A DNA stretch of 64,000 bases from Alentia gelatinosa (taxonomy: Eukaryota; Annelida; Polychaeta; Phyllodocida; Polynoidae): the NCBI GenBank assembly GCA_950022655.1, contig OX465580.1:95746797-95810796 (forward strand), read 5' to 3'. Positions within the stretch are counted from its first letter, which is position 1. Every line of letters begins with the position of its first letter. A program made the translations under genes and the position numbers. This document shows positions 20,910-33,199 of the stretch, one piece after another. Below the pieces are notes generated by a model. The model did no database searches. It was not told the DNA's origin and was given only the letters and a program-made list of their open reading frames with translations.

Positions 20910-22352
20910 CTTGAAGGTGCGAGGAGAGGTCGTAGGAGGGTTAGGGTTTAATAATTCGATTTATTGTGAGTAAGGACAGCTGTGGCCGACGATCCACGAG
21001 GTATCGTCAAATTTGAGTTTATAATAATTTATCATGGGAGAATGATATCTCGTGAAAAGTGTCCTGGAACTCTTCTGACTTTAACTCCTGATGGACGACA
21101 GGGATAATTAAACGCGTTTGACGACCTCTCGCGGAAATTGTCGTCGGTGGAGGTCTCCGTCGTCTTCACAGTCTGAATTTGAGGTCTCTTGGAGAAGAAC
21201 ACTGCAGACGATTGAGACCTCAACCAACGACAATTTCGGCAGGGGTCGACAATCACATTTTATTATGCATGTCGTCCATAGAGAGTGAAATTATCGTTGA
21301 TCGTCTTGTTTGAGTGACCCCGGTCATGTATCAGGACAGAAAAAAACACTAGGGTAGTCTTGGCGACACTTGAATGAGGGTTTGTTATCACGACAGGTGG
21401 CACCATATAGTGGTATTTCTAATAACTAATTTCGAATCGATAGATGCTGTTGCTCTTGTGAGATTGACTCCCCCACAACATCCCGGGGGGGGGGGGGGGG
21501 GGGGGGGTGACGCCCGCCAGGAGAGATCCAGGGCCCCGTTGAATAAAAATGTATCGTCCGTGAGGCTGGACGATAAGACATGTTGAAGGATGGACGAGAA
21601 ATAAACGAGAATTTATTTTCAGTGTGGCATAAAACTGCTCGTCCATGTGAGCACTGTCGTCCATGATAATATCGTTCAATTATCGTAGAATGATCGTATG
21701 ATTGACCTATATCCACGGGGACCACTAAACATGTATAATTCTGTGGGCAAAGAGTTTAGGCGTTGGTCTACCAACCTGAAGGTTGAGAGTTCTAACCCCA
21801 TCCAAGGCAATTTTTTTCCCCCAGTAATTTTCAAATATTTCACAAAAAAATGATTCAATCGTTAATAAATGTCGAAATTTAGTATAAATGTATCAAATAT
21901 GAATAGAAATCTCTGTTGAAAATATCTTTCAATTTGGAATGGATTTAGTGCATGAAAAACGAGTTTGACATCGGCTACGACGCCGAAAACGTGGTCGTCC
22001 GCGAAGAGACTTGAACTATAAATAAACAATATTTTCAAAATGAACTATTTTTTATTCAACACCACTCACGATCGTTTATTTTATCCTCTCGTCCAATGCT
22101 CGTCCACCTCCACGATAGTTTTTTATACAACAGTTTGCCACCGATGAGACTTGTAAGATGCTATTTTTTATCGTTCATTTTTTTTATTCAAAGGGGCCCA
22201 GGACACATTTCAGGTGGTATAGTTCCCCCACGATAAATTACTGAACCAAAATGGACGAGACCTCGTAGATCGTAGGCTACAACTGTCCTTCCTCACGATA
22301 TATCAAATTATTAAACCCAAACTCTACTGAGACCTCTCCTCGGACCTGCAAG
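20910..22352. mobile_element. 1.44-kb foldback-like element
   Basis: The left end CTTGAAGGTGCGAGGAGAGG is followed by GGGTTTAATAATTCGAT. The reverse complement of the right end is CTTGCAGGTCCGAGGAGAGG, followed by GGGTTTAATAATTTGAT, and the match continues into GTGAG-AAGGACAG. The interior is full of CGAC and CGTC words in both orientations. It holds a run of about 22 G at 21485-21507 and a tRNA-like stretch (21739-21812). No transposase was found. Confidence 0.75.
21739..21812 (+). repeat. tRNA-like fragment (possible SINE head)
   Basis: GGGCAAAGAGTTTAGGCG resembles a tRNA A box with its D loop. GGTTGAGAGTTCTAACCCC resembles a B box and T arm, and the segment ends ATCCAAGGCA. The order and spacing fit a Leu- or Ser-type tRNA, but pairing is incomplete and no clean anticodon arm can be drawn. 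A decayed tRNA-derived SINE is the likeliest reading. Confidence 0.35.
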
Positions 22353-23392
22353 TTACGTGGGGGTTATGTAACTTTGGCGGCCAGTGTAACAAGGCCGACG
22401 CTCACGCGAGCAATGGTCCAGAGAGGGCGCCACTAGCCAGTTGCACCGTAACGCAAGCTACAATTTGAACCGCCCACCCACACATATAGATAGACCTCTA
22501 TCTTATAGGGCTCTGTGACTTTATGCCCCATGGTACTAAATACCTTTTCTATTTTTCATGATCAGAAAAATGTTGAATAGATATTCTTTTAAGCCAATGC
22601 CCTCCTCTGTTGATTATATATTGAGATCCTAGGGGGCAGACTACGAGGCCAATATACTAGAGATCAAATACATCTAATGAAAATATGTACATTTATAGTT
22701 TCCTGTAGTTTCTTTTAACCTTTCCCTCTTAATTCATCTGCATCTACCATTCTGAATATTATTTGATGGAAAAGAATGGTTAAGATTAATAATGCATAGC
22801 ATATGGATCCATATAATTATTGTACCGGCTGACACTTGGCTATTCATGAATTATGTACAGACATGTTCGATAACGGGGCTGTGAATATAAAGTTGTATTG
22901 AATCGAACCGATAGTCTACCTTTGGAATATCACATGTAATTACTGCAATTCCAATATTTAGATATATATATTGCCCAGATAAGTAAAACAGCTCTCTATG
23001 TATCAGAATGAGACCAAATCCAAATAGGCTACAGTGATATCAATCAAAACTGCTAATTTCACTTGTCTCAGTCAGATTACCTGTCGATCTCTAGATGGGC
23101 TGGATGCAGAGGTTTCCTTCACTGTGGATGGAGTGACCCTGCCACTCTTTCGTTTCCCGATCATCCCACTCTTCATCATATAATATGTTCCCCATAGCAA
23201 TCGTCCCCAGCTTCTAGGTGTTGATCACGTCATAACCACCTTCCGGTACCCCATAACCACGTGAAGTCCAAGGTTACTTATTTTCGTTCGGCGGCCCCGA
23301 ATGTGGTTATGACGTAAGAGCTCTGTGTATGACTATGTAAATATTGATATGTGTTGTAGTATGATTTCAAGGAAAGAATTTTTCTTTTATTT
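22353..23392. other. Non-coding; probable 5' untranslated part of the next LINE
   Basis: From about 23229 the inverted pair CGTCATAACCAC / GTGGTTATGACG (23228-23240 and 23300-23311) sits just before the LINE coding start and may be part of its 5' UTR. No gene was seen in the remainder. Confidence 0.35.
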
Positions 23393-26241
23393 ATGTCCAT
23401 GGCTTACATAACACCAAAGGAACTAAGAGTGAGTAAGGGAATGAAGATACTAGCGATGAATGTGAGGAGTTTATATTCAAAGATTGGTGATTTCAAATTT
23501 AATTTCCCTAATATAGATTTTATTTGTATAAGTGAAACTTGGTTAAACAAAAGGTATACCAAAAATATGCTAGATCTACCAGATATGTGCCTATTTAGAA
23601 CAGATAGAAACTACACAAAAACTAATATAGGGGGGGGGGGTTGGTTTATATGTGCATAAAAAATATGTTAATGATACTAGGTTATTAAGTGAGTATAGTG
23701 TGTCAAGTGAGGACATAGAATGTGTGACCATAGAAGTTACCAAACCACAGGAGGACGATCATAGTCTCTATCTACTGACCACCGGGAGACGAAGTAAGTG
23801 GATGTTATGATTTTTTGACAAATTTAATGAATGACCAAAAATATAAGAAATGTGAATTCTGGATGGCTGGGGATTTTAATATAAATGTAAATGCGAAGCG
23901 ATGTCCAAAATATAAAGGAATGATCAGTTTTTTATTAGGCAATCAACTTAATATTCTTGAAACAAAAGATACCTATTTACACTCAGCAGGTACTAGTAAA
24001 ATTGATCATATCTATACGAATTGTAAATTTGTTTGTAGCTCAGGTAATGTAAATTACTATCTTTCTGATCATGTTATTATTTTTGCTATTAGAAAAAAGA
24101 TAAAAGAGACTAAATGTGTTAAATTTATTAGGTATAGGGATATTAAAAACTTGAAAGAAGAACAGTTAAAAGATTTATTGGATGGAAGTACCAATATTTA
24201 TGATGGTAACATTGATCCTTGTCAGGTATTTATAAATAAACTTAAAGAAGAATTAGATCAAATCTGCCCAATAAAAAGTAGAGGGGTATGTAGCAAGAAT
24301 AATATGTTATTACCTAGAAGTATAAATGTTAAAATAGAAAAAAGAAGAAAGTTATTGAGGAGGTTACAAAAGAACAACCTAGATAGACCTGCCTTAATGA
24401 AAGATATTAGAAGACTGCGCGGAGCAATCTCGAAGGGAATCAAAAGATTTCAAGGCCAACAGATTCAAAAGAGTCTGAATAATAATAAGAAATCACCAAG
24501 GAAATTTTGGCGAATTTTAAATAATGTGTGGAAAGGAGATAAGGCTGAAAGTACTTACCCAATAGAAGAAAAGGATGATTTAATGGAAATAGCAAATAAA
24601 ATGAATGAACATTTTTGTACTATAGGAATATTTGATAAAGAAGAAAAAGATGGTTCTAACAATGAAAATATGATAGGAAACAAAGATAAATGCCATGTAG
24701 AGGTATATGAACTAATAGAATATGCAACAAACGAGAATGTAGTTAGAATTTAAAAAAATCTTGATAATGATAAAGCAAGTGGCCTTGAGTATGTTAAATC
24801 AGGATTTCTTAAAAGAATACTACTAAGTAAACCCAAAGTGATAACCGACCTAATAAATTATTGTTTACATAGAAAAATTTTTCCTAATGTACTTAAACAT
24901 GGAATAATAACACCTATTCCGAAGGAAGGAGATTTGAGATGCTTTAATAACTGGAGGCCTATTACGGTATTGACTATGCTATCCAAAATTTTTTAGAAGG
25001 TTTTACATGGTATAATCCTTGAATTCATAACAAGAAATGAACTTATTGATGGAAACCAATTTGGATTTCTTCCTAGTAGATCCACTGCTCAGGCTGTTTT
25101 TGTTTTGTTAGAAGATATATTTAATAATTTAAATAAGAGAAAGACTACATTGATTGCCTTCCTAGATTTTAGGAAGGCTTTCGATAGTGTGGATCATGTT
25201 ATACTCATTGAAAAGCTAGAAGACATTAATTTAGACCCTAATTTAATCATACTCTTGAAAAATTATTTAATAGAAAGAACATGTAAAACGAAATTTAATG
25301 GAGTAACTTCTGATAAAAACAATATAGTATGTGGTGTTCCACAAGGATCCGTATTAGGTCCGTTGTTATTTATAATATTTATAAATACCCTAGGGAAAGT
25401 TCTTACATATGGTAAAGCTGTTTTATATGCTGATGATTGTGCGATTTTAATATCAGGAAAGGATCAGGATGAAATCTTATGGCGAATGCAATACGACTTC
25501 GAACTGGTAAAAAATTGGACTGATACATATAAACTACGTATTAACTACAATAAGACAAAGGTAATGTGGATAGGAAATAAAAAGAACTTATTGAGAGAAA
25601 CCCCTGTAAAAATGGGAGAAAATTACTTAAAAGCTGTAGATGTGTATAAATACTTAGGAGTTTGTATTGACAATAAGCTAAGTTTTAACCACCAAATAGA
25701 TAGTGTATGTAAGGAAGTTAACAGAAGATTATTTAAATTTAGGAAAATTAGATACTTATTAAACCTGGATGCGAGTATAAAAATCGCTAAACAAATGATT
25801 TTGCCCATTATAGAATATTCAGACTTCGTATACTATGGCACATCACAACGAAATAGAGATAGACTACAGGTAACATTCAATAGAACTCTTAGAGTGGCCT
25901 TGGGGGTAAAAAGGACTAGGGACATGCATGTAGAAGATTTATATAGTATGTGTAAAATGAGAACTTTAAAAATAAGAAGGGCTGGTCATCTATTGTCTCT
26001 GATGAAGTGGTGGTCCATTGATCGAGATCATGTTTTCGATGATAGCGATGGGAGGACAAGAGGGGCAAAGAAAATCAAATTTAAAGTTCTAAAACCTAAT
26101 ATTGAAAAATATAGACATTCTCCTGTATATGTAGGGAGTAACTTTTGGAATGGATTAAGCGATGAAACACAACGAACTCTATATGGTTATGGGTTTAAAA
26201 ACAAGGTTAAAAATGAGCTCCACACTCTAGATATTGATTAA
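23393..26241 (+). pseudogene. Nearly complete non-LTR retrotransposon ORF2 (EN-RT)
   Basis: Starting at 23393 the endonuclease reads KILAMNVRSLYSKIG and ICISETWLN. A frameshift lies at the G10 run (23631-23640) and another near 23770, where Y-stop-PPGDE replaces the usual YRPP. EN continues with MAGDFNINVN and DHIYTN. The RT region follows with IAFLDFRKAFDSVDH (motif A intact), GVPQGSVLGPLLF and LYADDCAILI. It ends with a thumb region YKYLGVCIDNKLSFN and a C-terminal signature RHSPVYVGSNFWNGLS. Stops at 24751-24753 and about 24994 break the frame. The 3' end near 26490-26510 is A-rich (AATAAAAAAATTAAAAAAAC). The few lesions imply moderate age. The clade was not assigned. Confidence 0.9.
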
Positions 26242-26896
26242 AAAGGGTCATGAGACCCTGATGTGAGAAAATTGTGTGGTCAAAAAACCACTGGCAAATG
26301 CAGAAACTGAAATACCAGGATGTATAAATGAATGTGGTGTCTATGTGATTTGCTGTATAATGTCCTGTACACTTGTCTAAGTACACATCTGTGGTGTCAA
26401 ATGTCGCTTGTAAATATGTTATATGACTATCTCGTGGAAGATCGCTAGGAAACTAGTGAACGTGATGCAGTCGTTAAATGTGTTTTGAATAAAAAAATTA
26501 AAAAAACTTACCAAGGAAGCGTCGCCCTTTGAATTCATTATCCTATGGCCCACATTTTTGAAAACATTTCTTTCATTGATTTCCAAGGCACATGTTCAAG
26601 CATCTTGACAGTCGAATTAACCCTTTCAGGGCGGATAATACCTTAAGGCTTTCAACAGCATAGACCGGATAATGCCTTGAGTCATTCCCCAGCATAGACC
26701 GCATATTGCCCTGAGGCATTATTTACGGAATTTAGTAATATTGACGATTTCATTGTTTTATGAAGAAATAATGGATCAATAAATATGAATCGTTCAGAGA
26801 ATATACCTATGATATATCATTTAACACTATTTGGTAAAACAAATGATATAGATAAGGATGACGGTTTTGAACACGATCGCTTAAAGGTTAGAGTGC
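26242..26896. other. LINE 3' UTR, A-rich tail, then GCCTTGAGGCAT-type repeats
   Basis: The first 270 bp are the presumed 3' UTR and tail of the LINE. At 26637-26725 three imperfect units of about 40 bp contain GGATAATGCCTTGAGTCATT and ATAGACCG. The same ATGCCTTGAGGCA word recurs at 43460-43540. Confidence 0.5.
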
Positions 26897-27127
26897 TCAC
26901 AAACAGACTTCCAAACATAACCCCTGCTTAGAGTATTCATTTTGCATTGAGACTTCAGCCAAATCTGAGATGCCCTTGAGTTTGTGGAGGTTTTTATAAA
27001 TACAGTTTTCTGTTGCTGATGACCATGCTAACGTAACTCCTATGTCTCTTGGTCTTTTACTGCTTATCTCGAACTTCTCTCTTCGGTAAATGTTTTTGAT
27101 AGGGATTACTGTGGGGTCGATAACCAT
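26897..27127 (-). pseudogene. Possible LINE ORF1-like fragment
   Basis: The peptide contains IKNIYRREKFEISSKRPRDI, GVTLAWSSATENCIYKNLHK and LKGISDLAEV. The pattern (basic start, RP, beta-like stretch, then KLK) resembles the nucleic-acid-binding C-terminal part of ORF1 proteins of non-LTR elements. It is isolated, with stops on both sides, and could be something else. Confidence 0.35.
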
Positions 27128-28088
27128 ATTATTTATGAGTTGCCTGATAATATCTATAGATTCCTCATCTCTTTCTTCCTTTTTTCCCCCAGATTACTAA
27201 CAGTAATGCCTTTTATCGTCTTCGTAGCAATCTATGCGATCAGTGTTTCAAAAGGATTTTATATGTGTTTTGAGCAAATTATTTTGAGCTATGTCTTACT
27301 CAGAAAAAAAATCTCATTTGCTACCGTCCGTTTTGAGTTCTTTTGTATCTTTTTCATTATCGTTAAATCGTAGGCAACTTGGTGTAGTATTTTAGTAAGT
27401 AACGCTTTTTTTATACTAGTTTTATTCTTTTCTCTTTATAGTTCAAGTAACTTACTTGTTGTTTCTTGTTGTATGTTGGCCTTTGCCTAAATTTCATTTA
27501 GATGGTCGATGACCATAGCTAAATTCGCACTATGTGAGGCAGTATCAACTATTTATAGTTCGTGCTGCGGCCTCCTTGTAACTACTACCTGGACGACGAT
27601 AGGCGCCGTGGGCAGGTGTATGGGGCCTGTATATCTAATGGACCTATCTGAGGATGTAAAGTTTCTTTCTTTCTACATTTACTTTGGGCTTCCGTTGCAT
27701 TTCCAAAACTTCACTGGTTCCCTGCCCCAATGAAATATGGGACAGGTAACGCCGAGCTAGACCATCAAGTAAGCGACTTTGAACTTTCGCTGGTTCCACG
27801 CTGATTTACAGTGGCAAGGATATCCAGCACAGCCTCTCTCCCTCATGAGGTTCCCAAAATAGCTTATTGATGATACAAAATGAAGTAAAACCAACCTTTA
27901 AAAGATGAAAGATAACTTATTAAAATATTTCTTTGAAAAATAACAGATTTTGCCACGCCCTCTAGTGGTTAAACCACTAGAAGCCTTTACTACACCAAAG
28001 ATGACTCACCTGCTATGGCTGTATGCTTTATCGATATTTCTAAAGCACGCGACCAGTCCACCATAGTCTTCTATAACTAAAGCCGAAT
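27128..28088. other. Non-coding, no feature recognised
   Basis: AT-rich DNA with short open frames on the plus strand. None has a domain or splice support. Confidence 0.4.
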
Positions 28089-28858
28089 GCCCACTGTACG
28101 ATTCATTTCCTTAGGACAAAATCCCTTTATCCTAAGCGTATCCTAAGGTTGTCTCAGGCAAATCCGCACCAAACGGCAATAAACACAGCATGATACGGGA
28201 GAGGGGGTGGTAGGAGTTGTCCTAAGCAATTCAGTACACACTGGACGACAGAGATACAATTTTTTTTTCTCAAAGACTGGCTGCCGATTTGGGAACAATC
28301 CTATAAGGTTAATATGTATTGGAAAATATTTATATTTATATGTATATAAGATATATAATTCAAAAATACCTAAATTTCTCCTTTTTTTCTCAAGTCTCAA
28401 ATATATATTTCACTTTTTAAAAAGGGTTTGATGGAAGACCGTATTGTATTTATACAAGCGAATCAATTCCCAATAAAAAAAGAGAAATAATCGGCCTCTG
28501 GGGGTAAAAATCGGCAGGAATGACCATTTCGGTGTGTGGCATACTCTTTTCAGCAACCCTTAAGACAAATTTGGGCCGATATCGGAACACACCATGGGGG
28601 GTATTTCTTAAACTCCGTTGTCGCCGACAAAATTTATCAACATGTTGATAAATCTGTCCGTGCCGATTTCGGAACATGGACCTGTACTTTGTCGGCGACA
28701 AAAGAACATCCCTGCAGGGGGTTAGGACTAGTCCTAGGCCAGGGACTGGAGGGGGTGCCACACTGGGCGATTCTGTACCAGTGGCCTGGCCTGAGACTTA
28801 AGACTGTTCCTTTGTCTCAGACAAAGGAACATCCATGTTCCGGAATCGTACAGTGGGT
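28089..28858. mobile_element. Non-autonomous TIR element, CACTGTACGATT ends
   Basis: The left end GCCCACTGTACGATTC at 28089 is mirrored by GGAATCGTACAGTGGGT at 28842-28858. Inside are paired boxes GTTGTCGCCGACAAAATTTA and ATCAACATGTTGATAA, and CTTTGTCTCAGACAAAGG, all short palindromes. The same vocabulary occurs at 54110-55285 and, diverged, at 7190-7940. Confidence 0.65.
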
Positions 28859-28861
28859 AAT

Positions 28862-29230
28862 GGTCTTAAAATTAGAAATATTAGTTAAACTTCAGGCCAA
28901 TATCATAGCGTGGTTATGAACTTATCTTACTGATCCCTCTCAGCGTACGTTCATAAGCAATGCCATATCGGAAATGTCACTTATCGCTTTAGGTGTTCCT
29001 CAGGGTTCAGTTCTCGGTCCTCTTCTTTTTCTAGTCCTCATAAATGATATATGTTAAAATGGACTTTCTAGTAGCCATATTCAATATGTTGATGATCTGG
29101 TCCTGTGTACCCACAGTATTTATCCCCAAACAGCCCAGAATAGCCTGCAATAAGCGATAAATCAAGTATATGTTTGGTGTATATAAATGGCTTAAACTTA
29201 AACTATAAGTTAACTTGTACAGGTTGACCT
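28862..29230 (+). pseudogene. Reverse transcriptase scrap of a non-LTR element
   Basis: The translation gives LVKLQANIIAWL, TYLTDPSQRTFISNA, ALGVPQGSVLGPLLFLVL and then HIQYVDDLVLCTHS. These are RT motifs B and C, with stops in between. It is a short internal fragment of a LINE distinct from its neighbours. Confidence 0.75.
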
Positions 29231-30324
29231 ACAGCTCTCAATCGAAAAAGCGGCACTTACCACCATTGGATGTCATCTGTGGGGCAATAAGGTTGCATAC
29301 AAGGACATCATAGAGTTGTTCAGGGGTAGTCCTAGACCAAATTCTATTCAACGAGCAAATAAATGGCATGATTAAATCAGCCAATAACAGAATCTTTAAA
29401 CTTTAGAAATTCAGAAAAACCATTTCATTAGATATAGTGAAGCAAATTTATAGTTCAACTGCTGTTTCTGTATGAATCCTCTGCTAGGTTAGTTGCATGT
29501 CTACGCCACTGACATAAAAATCAGCTCTGCAGGTTTGAGAGCTATAACGCAAGAGAAAATTACACTCACAAATTCATATAATATTTAGAGTTGGTTCAAT
29601 CATTTATTCACCAGTAAGTACGATAAGAGAGAAAGTCTGAAGGAATAATTATATCGAAGAAATACGTAATCTATATAGTGAAGGGACTTGCTTTATAATT
29701 ATTTCTGCCAAGAACTGTTGTGAATCTCTAGTCTCTATACTCTTATCATTTAAGCCTGATATTTATCACTAGCGTATTTTAGATAACATTAAAGCATATT
29801 CAATTCTCACACCACCTTAAGGTAAAGTTGAAAGGATGTACATAACATATGATTTGAGTTATATTGCTGTAGTTACAGAATTACAATAGGAATGTTCAAC
29901 ATACTACATTTAACCATCTAGAGTGTCATCCAGCACAATCGTAGTACACTTTTAACAGTGAAAAATGCAAAGAGCATTATGAATAGAACCGACTGGAAGC
30001 TGAACAATATTCTTGAACAGTCAATCCCACCTCAAATTGATGCACAAATAAGTAGGTTGCCAATTATTTGTGCTATACCCAAAGGTTCGTAATCTAGGTT
30101 ATCAGCATTTTATGCATCACAATTTCCTATACGTTTTGACACATATTTCTCTTTATTGTACACGTTTACAGATTCCCTTTGGGAAACAAGTATATCGATT
30201 TTCTAAGGTTCTATTTCCAGACCATAAAAGGGACCCTAAATTTTACTGTCCTTCTACAAATACTGTCCAAACTCACTGACTTAGCACACATACTTTTATG
30301 TCTTCGTTCTTCCTCACACCCGCG
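29231..30324. other. Non-coding spacer downstream of the GT92 gene
   Basis: Possibly includes more decayed LINE sequence up to about 29450. No gene was recognised. For the minus-strand GT92 gene this is the 3' side, where its 3' UTR and poly(A) signal must lie; I could not place them. Confidence 0.4.
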
Positions 30325-31684
30325 TCATCTTATTTTATCAACAACTGTTTGTGTCAAACTGTGCAGCCTGTTTCTATACCTCAACATGATATCATCAGTT
30401 TTCCCGCTTTTAAGCATGGCTTCACATTTATCATTTCCGAAGTTACACTTCCTGTAATGATGACTCGTGGCTATCTCACTATCCACGTCAATCGTCCAGA
30501 ATTTCCCTGCTGATGGGAATCGTATATAACAGTAATGATTAAACACGGAAAGACACCTCTGTGGATCTATAAATGACTTAGCTGCATACAGATACCCACT
30601 GGGTTTTATTCGGGTACGGTACTTGAGAAGTGTATGGTGGTCATTCTCAGTTATATCACCTGGGAAATCCAGAAAGAAATACACATTCCTGAACGTATAA
30701 GATATGGCATCTGCCTTCAACCCATGTCGCCGTTTGATATCCCGAAGCATAGATGTATAGTTCTGGTCTACTTTAGGCACAATAACCTCATCAACGTCTA
30801 TAACAATGAGATAATGACTTGTGTACATATTGCGGAGCATGCAGTCGTTGAGGGAAGCCGGACTGCCCAGTTTGGCCCCACGGACGTTAAAAGAGTACAC
30901 AGGGGGCGGCATAGGGTGCACATGAAGCAATCCCGTGCTCTGGTAGTAAGCGAACAGTTTGTTCAGATCTGTCGATAAAGTTGCATTATATACATGCACT
31001 CTGGTCACTCCTAAAAGCTTCAGGAACTCAATCCACTCTACCAGCTTCTCGGCATCCATATTCCCAAAGGATATTGGTACACAAACAGCAAACTCCTCTT
31101 TCCACTGCGACCGTGAGGATTTCCTGATGGGTAGGTACGTCGAAGAGGTCTCACAACTGCGTGTTGTCATAGAAACATGGGTAGGAACAGGTGAGGCGCT
31201 ATATAACTCACATGTAAACATATATTGGCCGTAGAATATCTTATTGAAACGATCACCCCGACCGTTTTTTATCTCGTAAGCGCGAGATATGTATGGCTTG
31301 TCTAAAGAGTCATACCATATTTGGCAGTAGAAAGGGGCGTGGTCTCGGTTTGCCACACCAAGAATCCGTATGAGAGGCACGTCGCCTACGTCCTGGCGAT
31401 CGTCGTAGAATGCGGAATAAATTAGCAGTTCGTTGGTAGTTGTATCTAGGTCAAAGAGCTGCCAATGCGTATGTCGTGTATGGAGCAGCTCGCCAAGAGG
31501 TCTCGACACGTTTCCAGAACATTTGAAGTTGGTCAGTGTTTCCTTGACCACTGTATCGAAGCTATCATATGGGTTCACATTTCCCTTAAGACTAGGTCTC
31601 TCTACATAGACATCGCCTGGTGCATTCAGTAGCAGGATCACAGTGCGCATACAAAGAACCAGTAAAACCACGACCACGCCGAGG
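30325..31684 (-). CDS. GT92-family (DUF23) glycosyltransferase, large catalytic exon
   Basis: About 452 codons run from an acceptor (CTGTATTTGCAG, exon from 31684, phase 2) to a TGA at 30325. The exon begins with a hydrophobic segment (GVVVVLLVLCMRTVILLL), a type II signal anchor typical of Golgi enzymes. A stem region follows, then the catalytic domain from about residue 200. It has AVCVPISFGNMDAEKL, EWIEFLKLLGVTRVHVYN, LNDCMLRN and YLIVIDVDEVIVP, where DVDE is the metal-binding DxD-type motif near residue 294. HYCYIRFP and the C-terminal MLRYRNRLH region follow. GT92 members include galactosyltransferases that extend fucose on N-glycan cores in nematodes; the substrate here is unknown. The start codon must lie in an unlocated upstream exon, or be the internal ATG of MRTVILLL. 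Confidence 0.9.
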
Positions 31685-33199
31685 CTGCAAATACAGAAAA
31701 CAGAGGTTAAACTAAAGATAATTCAAATGTATCATTTGGTTTAATATTTGATAAGCTGACGCAGAGCCCACAGCTCCTAAACTGAGGTCGATTTCATGAT
31801 GCTTTCACTTGGTCTATTATATACAACAAGTTCGATTAATATCAGGAAATGGTGTGGAGAGCTTTGACATATTTGTGTATATATGTGTGCCTGAATTGAA
31901 TCGAAACCGATTGGGTGATGACGCTTTACGCATCATTTCATAAAGTATTAAAGAAGAAACACACAAGTTTTGGTCAAAGTCGTCATTCTCCGCGAGTTTG
32001 ATATGTAGTGATATGAACGAGGCAACAGCCGAATGAATATCAAGTAGCGCTCAAACGAGTTGTTGAACAACACCTTTGACAAAAACGAGTTGTCATCTGT
32101 ATTTATCGTACCCCTGTACACACTAAAAGAATGGACAAAGCACATGATATAGACCAAGGAGAACGGACTACAATATTTGTAGGGCCATGAAGAACGAGTT
32201 CCAAATGCAGAACCTGTGGGACAAATGTACCGGGGATGGGATAAACTATACTATGAGGTAGGAGTTTCGCGGCGGGCCAAAAAATAAAACATCAAATAAT
32301 TGTATAACATTTTACGTTTAAATTACAGCAAACTACATATATGTGTCACCTAATATATTTGCAAGCTCCAATTACCGGATCTAGAATTGTCAAATACAGG
32401 ATATAGCTATTGTTAAGCTATTTCTTTGTGTTCATGACTTATAATATATGAAGTTCTACACGCAACAATGATTATACTGTAGTCAGGATAGCATTATTGT
32501 CAAAGTTCGGGAAATATTTATATTACATAGACTGCATTGTGTATGTGTTGTTTTCAGTTCAGTATGGTGTTCAGTTAAACAAAAAAAGGACAATTGGGAC
32601 ATTTGCCAATTGTATCTAGTGTCCGTGTATGAAAAATGAATATAAGCATCACACTTTGATGCTTCAACAACAGCCATTGTTTTGAATAATATACAGCGGC
32701 ACCCACATCAATAAACACAATTCCAATTGTACAACTATCATGGTAGTATTGACAGATGGTGGGGTCCAATCTATCTACGTATACCAGATGTATTCAAGAA
32801 CATATATGAAATACATATGGTGTTGAATTATAATTTGTTGTTATTATTATTATTGTTTCAATAGAGGTAAGGGTTCTCGTAGAAAATTTGACCCGTTAAT
32901 ATCAACGCCTTTTTCTCAATTGTACATCAATGTGGGGTTTTTTTGCGGAGGTTACCACCCAAGGTGAAATATTCTTATTTTATTGTGAATTGACAGTCTT
33001 CTTTTCTTTTAAAACTATTAATTAACAGTTATAGGATTTGCGTTTCCTGATCGGGGGTTGTTTAGAAGATGGACATTTTATGGACAATACAAAACAGACG
33101 AAAAGGGACATTATATAGTTCAAAACAGAACAAACGTACTATACTGACAGTAATGGACTAAACTGGGCAGTTAGATCTCCTCCTAGGATTTCTAAAAGC
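31685..33199. other. 5' flank and intron of the GT92 gene, non-coding
   Basis: It should contain the first intron and perhaps the short N-terminal exon of the GT92 gene, but I could not identify that exon. There is no repeat structure beyond AT-rich DNA. Confidence 0.4.

Noticed and set aside
21374..21725. Gly-rich and Pro-rich frames
   Set aside because: Caused by the G22 run inside the foldback element.
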